A stretch of 64,000 nt of DNA from Mucilaginibacter limnophilus (lineage in GTDB: Bacteria; Bacteroidota; Bacteroidia; Sphingobacteriales; Sphingobacteriaceae). Of the stretch, positions 58,684 to 64,000 are shown piece after piece. The stretch is from NCBI RefSeq assembly GCF_004005815.1, contig NZ_SACK01000004.1, positions 124,001-188,000 on the forward strand, in the 5' to 3' direction. The notes beneath the pieces are model-generated. The model worked only from the letters and a program-made list of their open reading frames with translations. It searched no databases and was not told the DNA's origin. Both the position numbers and the translations under genes were made by a program. The stretch's first letter is position 1; every line of letters begins with the position of its first letter.

Positions 58684-60819
58684 CTATTTATACTTAATTA
58701 ACCATTTAAGTTCATCTTTAGTGACGGGTGTTAAACTGATGGCCGCCCCCCCGCCCTGCCCCAGTTTTACACGCAACTTGGTGCCGCTCTTCACGGCATA
58801 CTGTTTTATCACATATTTTTCCGGCTTATCCTTATAGCTTGTTCCTTCAGCGTCGGCATATATGGTTGCCTTATAGGTTTGTCCTTTAGGCAAAAAATCA
58901 AGCGGGATGGTTGACGCCCTCGCATTTTCATCGGTGATGGCACCAATAAACCAATCGTTAGTGCCTTTTCCTTTGCGGGCAATGGTGAGGTAATCGCCCG
59001 GTTCAGCTTCAATAATGCGGGTGTCTTCCCAGTCGACAGGTACGTCCTTAATAAACTTAAAGGCATCCATGTGCAGGGCGTAGTTTTCAGGCAAATCGGC
59101 CACCATTTGCAGCGGAGTATACAGTGTTACATACAGCGCCAGTTGCTTCGCTAATGTAGTATATACCTGCCTGTCGGGTAAGCCAGGCGCATAGCCTTTC
59201 AGCTTGAATATCCCGGGCGTATAATCCATCGGACCGCCCATTAAGCGGGTAAAAGGTAAAATGGTTTCATGCTCGGGCGGGTTGCCGTTGCTAAAGGCGT
59301 TGTACTCGTTACCCCGGCCTGCTTCTGATGCCATAAAATTTGGATAGGTACGATGTAATCCCGTTGGGCGCATAGGCTCGTGCGCGTCGACAGATACATG
59401 ACGTTCTGCCGCTTTTTGTATTACACGCAAATAATGGTTAGCCATCCATTGCCCGTCGTGATGTTCGCCACGTGGGATAATACGACCTACATAACCCGTT
59501 TTTACTGCCGGATAGCCGTATTGGTTCATGAACTTAAACGCCGTATCCAGTTGCCTTTCATAATTGGTTGCCGAACCCGAGGTTTCGTTATGCATAATCA
59601 TCTTTACGCCCTTTGAAGCTGCGTAGTGGTTTAGTTCGGCCACGTCAAAATCGGGATATGGGGTAACAAAGTCGAACACGTTTTCTTTCCAGTTGCCAAA
59701 CCAGTCCTCCCAGCCGGTATTCCAACCTTCAACCAGTACGCCGCCAATACCGTTGGCCGACGCAAAGTCAATATACCTTTTTACATTGGCCGTGTTGGCG
59801 CTGTGTGCACCGCTTGGTTTAAGTGAGCCGTCGGCATTTATATCATCTACACTTGTAGCATAGCTCCAGGTACCCTTGCCGGTTTGCATTTCCCACCACA
59901 CACCCACAAATTTCATCGGTTTTATCCACTCAGTATTGGCTATCGCTGATGGTTCGTTAAGGTTCAATATTATTTTTGATGCCAGCACATCCACCGCTTT
60001 GTTGCTGACAATAATGGTTCGCCATGGCGTATTGAACGGTGCGTGAAGATACGCTTTGTTGCCTACTGCATCGGGCACCAGCGACGAGGTAAATTTGTAC
60101 AATGCCGTATCGGTATGCAATTGCATACTACTATAATTTATTAAGGCCGCTTCGTGTATGTTGATGTACAAGCCGTCGGCGCTTTTCATCATTAGCGGGG
60201 TTTGCACAGCATATTTATCAGGCGCAACCCTAACGGCTATATCGGTAGCGTCGGTAACCACTTTGATGTTATTTATCTGGCTGATTTTTGATGTGCTGTA
60301 CTTGTATTCGTTGCTGTCGTAATCACCCGGAATCCAAAACGTTTTATGGTCACCAGCCATGGTAAATTCAGTTAACTCATCGGTAACAATAAAATATTTT
60401 AAGCCCGGCTGTTTAGGGAACTCATACCTGAAACCCACCCCATCGGCAAATACACGAAAAACAATGTCCAGCATCCTGCCGCCTTCCTGCTGTAAATGCA
60501 CGGTAAGCTGTTTGTAGTTGTTACGAATACTGCTTACCTCACCCCAAACAGGTCTCCAGTTTTCGTCAACAGCTTTTGTATTGATACCGGTGATTTTGAA
60601 ACCCTTGTTAAAAGCATCATTCCCGGATAGCACAAAACCCAGTTGTGATGGTTTGATAACCGGCTTGCCAGCATAACTCACACTGTAACCCGGCACACCG
60701 TCGGGTGTAATTTCAAATTGCAAGGTTACGTTGCCCATTGTCACGGCAGGGACTTTATCCTGTGTAAAGGCTTCTGTAAAAACTGAAAGAAGGATTAAGA
60801 GTAGGTGTATTTTTTTCAT
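58684..60819 (-). CDS. GH97 glycoside hydrolase (alpha-glucosidase-like)
   Basis: 711 residues with a signal peptide (1-19). GH97 layout: N-terminal beta-sandwich (about 25-290) with LQFEITPDGVPGYSVSYAGK, central TIM barrel with FVGVWWEMQTGKGTWSYATS, GVLVEGWNTGWEDWFGNW, KGVKMIMHNETSGSATNYERQ and DAHEPMRPTGLHRTYPNFMA, and C-terminal sandwich. SEAGRGNEYN and NPPEHETILPFTR give glutamates where inverting SusB-type enzymes have the acid and bases, so an inverting alpha-glucosidase is more likely than the retaining alpha-galactosidase. It would act in the periplasm on oligosaccharides from the GH71 enzyme. 21 bp after the GH71 gene. Confidence 0.9.
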   Translation of the reverse strand: MKKIHLLLILLSVFTEAFTQDKVPAVTMGNVTLQFEITPDGVPGYSVSYAGKPVIKPSQLGFVLSGNDAFNKGFKITGINTKAVDENWRPVWGEVSSIRNNYKQLTVHLQQEGGRMLDIVFRVFADGVGFRYEFPKQPGLKYFIVTDELTEFTMAGDHKTFWIPGDYDSNEYKYSTSKISQINNIKVVTDATDIAVRVAPDKYAVQTPLMMKSADGLYINIHEAALINYSSMQLHTDTALYKFTSSLVPDAVGNKAYLHAPFNTPWRTIIVSNKAVDVLASKIILNLNEPSAIANTEWIKPMKFVGVWWEMQTGKGTWSYATSVDDINADGSLKPSGAHSANTANVKRYIDFASANGIGGVLVEGWNTGWEDWFGNWKENVFDFVTPYPDFDVAELNHYAASKGVKMIMHNETSGSATNYERQLDTAFKFMNQYGYPAVKTGYVGRIIPRGEHHDGQWMANHYLRVIQKAAERHVSVDAHEPMRPTGLHRTYPNFMASEAGRGNEYNAFSNGNPPEHETILPFTRLMGGPMDYTPGIFKLKGYAPGLPDRQVYTTLAKQLALYVTLYTPLQMVADLPENYALHMDAFKFIKDVPVDWEDTRIIEAEPGDYLTIARKGKGTNDWFIGAITDENARASTIPLDFLPKGQTYKATIYADAEGTSYKDKPEKYVIKQYAVKSGTKLRVKLGQGGGAAISLTPVTKDELKWLIKYK

Positions 60820-60840
60820 GTATAAGATATTATTCGGCTG

Positions 60841-62448
60841 TCACTGTTTCGCTTGCTTGTTGTATTCGGTTGATTGTACGGCCGGCACGTCGCAAAAAAT
60901 GTCTTTGTGGTACGTGGCATCTTCGCTGCTGTACACGTAGGTTAATCTGTCGGTACGGTACGGCCTGTCGGTTATCCATTCGGGTGTTATAAAATGCAAG
61001 GTTTGCTTGCCATCGCGCACAACGCTTACTTCGACAGCGCCCGGTTTTGATGGAAACTTTGAAGATTGCAAACCCGCGCTTACAGGTTTTTCCTGCCCGT
61101 TTACTTTCAGTGTTGCCGGTGAGGGCAGTAAGGTGACCACATCTATTGAATCCTCAAATTTTTCAGGCACAGCACCGGGTTCAAATTGTACCACGGGAAT
61201 GTTAAATGGGTCAGGCTTTACTTTATGCTGATACTTTTTAAAGAATGTTATCGCGATATCTTTAGGCACTGTACTTTTTTGCTTCCAAACATTCTTATAA
61301 TGATTGAGCAGTACTGAAAACCCGTAATTATGATTTACCTCAGGTGCCAAATGATGCCCTTCGGGATAATCGTTCCAGGTAATAATATTGATGATGGGCA
61401 CATCCCTGCTGATACCAAACTCCAGCAGTTTGCGGAAGTTGTACGACAAGCCGGTTACTACATACCGCCGCTCCACTTTTTTAATTCCATCGGCCACCGC
61501 TTCATCAACACGATGATACATATTCCAGGTGCCTTTTCTAAGTAATTTCGAAGTATAGAAATCCCCAAATACCGAACCCGTAAATGTCCGCCCGCGTGCC
61601 AGGCAAGCATCGGCTACCATAGAGCCAATGTAATCTTTGTTATAAGCCAGCGTCCATATCCATGTTGCGGGGAAATAATCGAGATAACTATTAAGTTTGC
61701 TTTTGCTAATCTGTTCGTTAATGGAAAACACACAGGCAAAACGCTCATTTACCTTATCGGCCAAACGTTTATAAGCACGGGCTATATAATAAGCATCAGG
61801 CAGTTCTTTTTTATCCTTCGGGATGTCAGCCAATCCTTCGCCGTTCCACATATAAACAATTAACCGGCCATCAGGCGTGCGTAACCAATGCGGGTTATCA
61901 TGCCCAACTTCATCCATAATCCCATTTATGCGCTGTGCAAATTCTTCAATTTTATCAGCCTCAGTACGACCATCAGGATGCGATATGCAGAAAGTAAATT
62001 TGAAAGGAATATTCTTTTTATCAGCCACACGAAAATATGCCTTAATGATGTCGTCCCAGCTTTTCAGCCCCAGTATATAATAAAACTGGAACCCATCTAT
62101 CCCCGACCGTAAGGCCGCGCGCATTTCAAATTCCACCGCTTCGTCAAGCGTAGCGTTGCTTAGCAGGCTATCAGCCATCACATTCACCTGAGTCAGTCCG
62201 CCCAATGGTGCCGAAATGTTGCCGGTTGGTTTATAATACTTAGGGTTAGCGCTATCCTCAAGTTCATGCCCCTTATAACGGATAATACCCGTCATATTAT
62301 GGGCTATCACCAGCTTTTGGTTAGTTAACGGCAGGCTATACTCAGGCAGATTTTTTAATTCCAACTGCGCGCACGATACGATAGGCAAGCCCATGCACGT
62401 CGCTACAATGCAAAACGATTTTCTTACGCTAAAGCGATGTAAAAGCAT
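60841..62448 (-). CDS. GH71 alpha-1,3-glucanase-like lipoprotein
   Basis: 535 residues. Lipoprotein signal with lipobox IVSC (Cys about residue 26). The barrel starts KLVIAHNMTGII, the GH71 opening (..vfaHfMvG..), and contains AALRSGIDGFQFYYILG, GRLIVYMWNGEG, FPATWIWTLAY and IINIITWNDYPEGHHLAPE, the last matching the conserved W-N-D-x-x-E of endo-alpha-1,3-glucanases. C-terminal residues about 410-535 form extra beta domains. The expected substrate is alpha-1,3-glucan, found in fungal walls and in some bacterial polymers. Lipid anchoring fits surface display beside SusD. GH71 is rare in Bacteroidota. Confidence 0.82.
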   Translation of the reverse strand: MLLHRFSVRKSFCIVATCMGLPIVSCAQLELKNLPEYSLPLTNQKLVIAHNMTGIIRYKGHELEDSANPKYYKPTGNISAPLGGLTQVNVMADSLLSNATLDEAVEFEMRAALRSGIDGFQFYYILGLKSWDDIIKAYFRVADKKNIPFKFTFCISHPDGRTEADKIEEFAQRINGIMDEVGHDNPHWLRTPDGRLIVYMWNGEGLADIPKDKKELPDAYYIARAYKRLADKVNERFACVFSINEQISKSKLNSYLDYFPATWIWTLAYNKDYIGSMVADACLARGRTFTGSVFGDFYTSKLLRKGTWNMYHRVDEAVADGIKKVERRYVVTGLSYNFRKLLEFGISRDVPIINIITWNDYPEGHHLAPEVNHNYGFSVLLNHYKNVWKQKSTVPKDIAITFFKKYQHKVKPDPFNIPVVQFEPGAVPEKFEDSIDVVTLLPSPATLKVNGQEKPVSAGLQSSKFPSKPGAVEVSVVRDGKQTLHFITPEWITDRPYRTDRLTYVYSSEDATYHKDIFCDVPAVQSTEYNKQAKQ

Positions 62449-62470
62449 ACGTATAGCTGATGTATTAAAC

Positions 62471-62499
62471 AGCGCAAAGCCTTTTGAAGGCCTTGCGCT
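62471..62499 (-). terminator. hairpin between susD and GH71 genes
   Basis: Arms of 13 bp (62471-62483 and 62487-62499) pair with one mismatch around TTG. On the minus strand only a weak T-rich tail follows. Such hairpins after susCD often lower read-through or protect the susCD RNA; this role is inferred. Confidence 0.6.
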
Positions 62500-62510
62500 G
62501 TATTAGTAAA

Positions 62511-64000
62511 TTAATAATTAGGATTTTGCTGACCAGCAATGGCCGCGTTCGAGTTAAACTCACCCAATGGTATAGGCCATGAGTATGATTTGCTCTCGTT
62601 AAAAGTAAACGGCGCGCCACCGACGTTCAGGGCAGTGCCATAGTATGCCGCTTCTGAAGGGCCTATTCGCCAGCGGCAAACATCAAACCACCAATGGCCT
62701 TCGTTAAACAGTTCGGCCCAGCGTTCGTAGTAAAGCGGGTTGTTGCCCAGCACCGGGTCGTCAATCGCAACAGTATTGTCTGTTAATGAGGTATAATCAA
62801 CAGGTGATGGCGCGTCTACAGGATAACCATACGCGCGGCGTTTTACTTTGTTCAGATATTCAACCGCGGTAGTGTTATCACCCGAGCCTTTTGCGGCTTC
62901 GGCATACAAGAGGTACACATCAGCCAGACGTAAAAAATAAATATTGTTCGGCTGCTCCGGATGAGCGTTCAGGTTCCATAAAATATTAGCACCCTTCCGG
63001 AAGCTAAAACCATATTGCTGCTGGCCAATCAAATACCTTGGCTTTGATACCGGCGCCCAGTTAGCGCCATCAAACCTAACCGAATCAAGCCAGGGCTGCA
63101 ATGTGCTCACAAAAAGGCGAGGATCGGCTGTTTTGTTCGCACGTACAGCCAGCGCGGCAGCTTTGTAGGCGGGATCCATCACCTTTTCAGGGTTGCGGTA
63201 GCTTGCAGGTTTACTCGCATCGAAATCAGGATTGTCAACTATATTGTAATACCCCAGCGGATATCCAAACCGTTTCACATTCTGGTCGTGTATCGATTCG
63301 TTATCATAGCCCAGCGGAAAGCCGTCAGCTTCGGTACCGTTACCGCCTAACGACCATGGCGCCCACACAACGCCCGGCAAATTGGTTGCATTAGGTGTAT
63401 TACCCCAGGGACCGTAGTTGCCTTTACTATCACCATCAATATTAAGTTCAAATAAAGATTCTTCATTAAATTCGCTGGCTTTGTTCCCTATAAATGAATC
63501 TTTGTATTTTTCATAAGACATCAACGTTTTACCGCTGTTCTGTATCACATCAAGTAACACGGTTTTGGCATTAGCCCAGTCTTCGGTAAATACATAAGCC
63601 TTACCAAGTAGGGCTTTAGCGGCCCATTCGGTAACACGGCCCTGGTCGTTACCTGTCCAGTTTACGCCATCCAGGAGCTCGGCAGCTTTTTGAAGATCGC
63701 CTTCTATTAAATCCCATGTTTCGCGGGTTGTTGAACGTCCTATCTGGGTGCTTTCTAAATCGGCAGGGAACTTTCCGTACAACGGTACACCTTTTTTATC
63801 ACCATTAGCGCCACCTGCTTTTATATACGCTTCGCCGTAAAAACATTCTAACTGAAAGTAATAAAACGCCCGTAGAAAGTAGGCCTGTCCGCGTATGCGG
63901 TCAATCATAGCTTTATCGTTGTCGGTAGCGTAATTCTGCTCAAAAAAGTCGGCAGCATTTAGCACCACGTTACAGTTTTTTACACCGGTGTACAATGACG
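62511..64000 (-). CDS. susD: SusD/RagB-family nutrient-binding lipoprotein (N-terminus outside window)
   Basis: The frame is open to the window edge (codons S-L-Y-T-G-V-K-N-C-N), so the start, with the lipoprotein signal and first TPR, is missing. The visible 496 residues have the SusD TPR region (GQAYFLRAFYYFQLECFYG, LGKAYVFTEDWANAKTVLLD), the C-terminal unit NIYFLRLADVYLLYAEAAKG, and YYERWAELFNEGHWWFDVCRW followed by PIPLGEFNSN, the usual SusD ending. It binds glycans at the cell surface and caps a SusC transporter, whose gene should lie just upstream beyond 64000. First visible gene of the susD-GH71-GH97 transcript. Confidence 0.96.
   Translation of the reverse strand, partial: SLYTGVKNCNVVLNAADFFEQNYATDNDKAMIDRIRGQAYFLRAFYYFQLECFYGEAYIKAGGANGDKKGVPLYGKFPADLESTQIGRSTTRETWDLIEGDLQKAAELLDGVNWTGNDQGRVTEWAAKALLGKAYVFTEDWANAKTVLLDVIQNSGKTLMSYEKYKDSFIGNKASEFNEESLFELNIDGDSKGNYGPWGNTPNATNLPGVVWAPWSLGGNGTEADGFPLGYDNESIHDQNVKRFGYPLGYYNIVDNPDFDASKPASYRNPEKVMDPAYKAAALAVRANKTADPRLFVSTLQPWLDSVRFDGANWAPVSKPRYLIGQQQYGFSFRKGANILWNLNAHPEQPNNIYFLRLADVYLLYAEAAKGSGDNTTAVEYLNKVKRRAYGYPVDAPSPVDYTSLTDNTVAIDDPVLGNNPLYYERWAELFNEGHWWFDVCRWRIGPSEAAYYGTALNVGGAPFTFNESKSYSWPIPLGEFNSNAAIAGQQNPNY

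Noticed and set aside
1..64000. Defence system, prophage, CRISPR array or insertion sequence
   Set aside because: No cas, restriction, retron, toxin-antitoxin, integrase or transposase genes and no regular spacer arrays were seen; the repeats present are palindromic intergenic elements.

Overview
The window reads as chromosomal DNA of a Bacteroidota bacterium, most likely a soil or plant-associated Sphingobacteriaceae member of the Mucilaginibacter/Pedobacter kind. Supporting signs are a SusD-family lipoprotein next to glycoside hydrolases, many short secreted proteins and lipoproteins, Bacteroidota -7 boxes (TAnnTTTG) in front of several genes, and intergenic palindromic repeats typical of this phylum. 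No rRNA, tRNA, CRISPR array, phage, intact insertion sequence or recognisable defence system was seen. The genus is an inference.

Region 1 (1-16 kb): the C-terminal part of an XRE/S24 regulator, a small Spy-like exported protein, a biotin pair (bioF, bioD), a 3-hydroxyacyl-CoA dehydrogenase, then an arginine block: argS, an arginine deiminase, a CtlX-type citrulline hydrolase and an arginine decarboxylase. After an acyltransferase, an RluA-type pseudouridine synthase and a single-domain response regulator comes a periplasmic-binding-protein lipoprotein whose signal peptide is out of frame at a run of nine T. An exported chorismate mutase follows.

Region 2 (16-31 kb): a fatty-acid-hydroxylase-like membrane protein, a thioredoxin-like 2Fe-2S ferredoxin, ferritin and a CrtI-like oxidoreductase. 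Next is a nearly complete molybdenum cofactor locus: YdeP-like oxidoreductase, a small conserved protein and FdhD on the minus strand, moaD-moaE on the plus strand, then moaA-moeA-moaC-mobA(MobB-like fusion)-moeB on the minus strand. MogA/MoaB and molybdate transport are not present here.

Region 3 (30-46 kb): mostly housekeeping and accessory genes: a lipoprotein aldose epimerase, an APH-fold kinase paired with a HAD phosphatase, a diheme cytochrome, SDR, DNA topoisomerase IB, aldo/keto reductase, threonine aldolase, two related secreted proteins, a GH53 galactanase, cysE-cysM, an ATP-grasp enzyme and an NHL-repeat lipoprotein.

Region 4 (44.9-56.9 kb): a potassium-uptake locus. A sigma-54-dependent response regulator comes first. 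It is separated from the transporter by a two-gene membrane module with a plant-type wax-synthase-like acyltransferase, flanked by two copies of a roughly 125-bp repeat. Then come a 27-residue membrane peptide, kdpF, kdpA, kdpB, kdpC, an outer-membrane barrel, a KdpD input-domain protein without a kinase, and a separate histidine kinase. The bipartite sensor and the sigma-54 regulator appear to replace the usual KdpD/KdpE pair.

Region 5 (56.9-64 kb): part of a polysaccharide utilisation locus on the minus strand: SusD (cut by the window end), a GH71 alpha-1,3-glucanase-like lipoprotein, a GH97 enzyme and a DUF6377-type TPR/HTH membrane regulator. The gene set points to an alpha-glucan, probably alpha-1,3-glucan.
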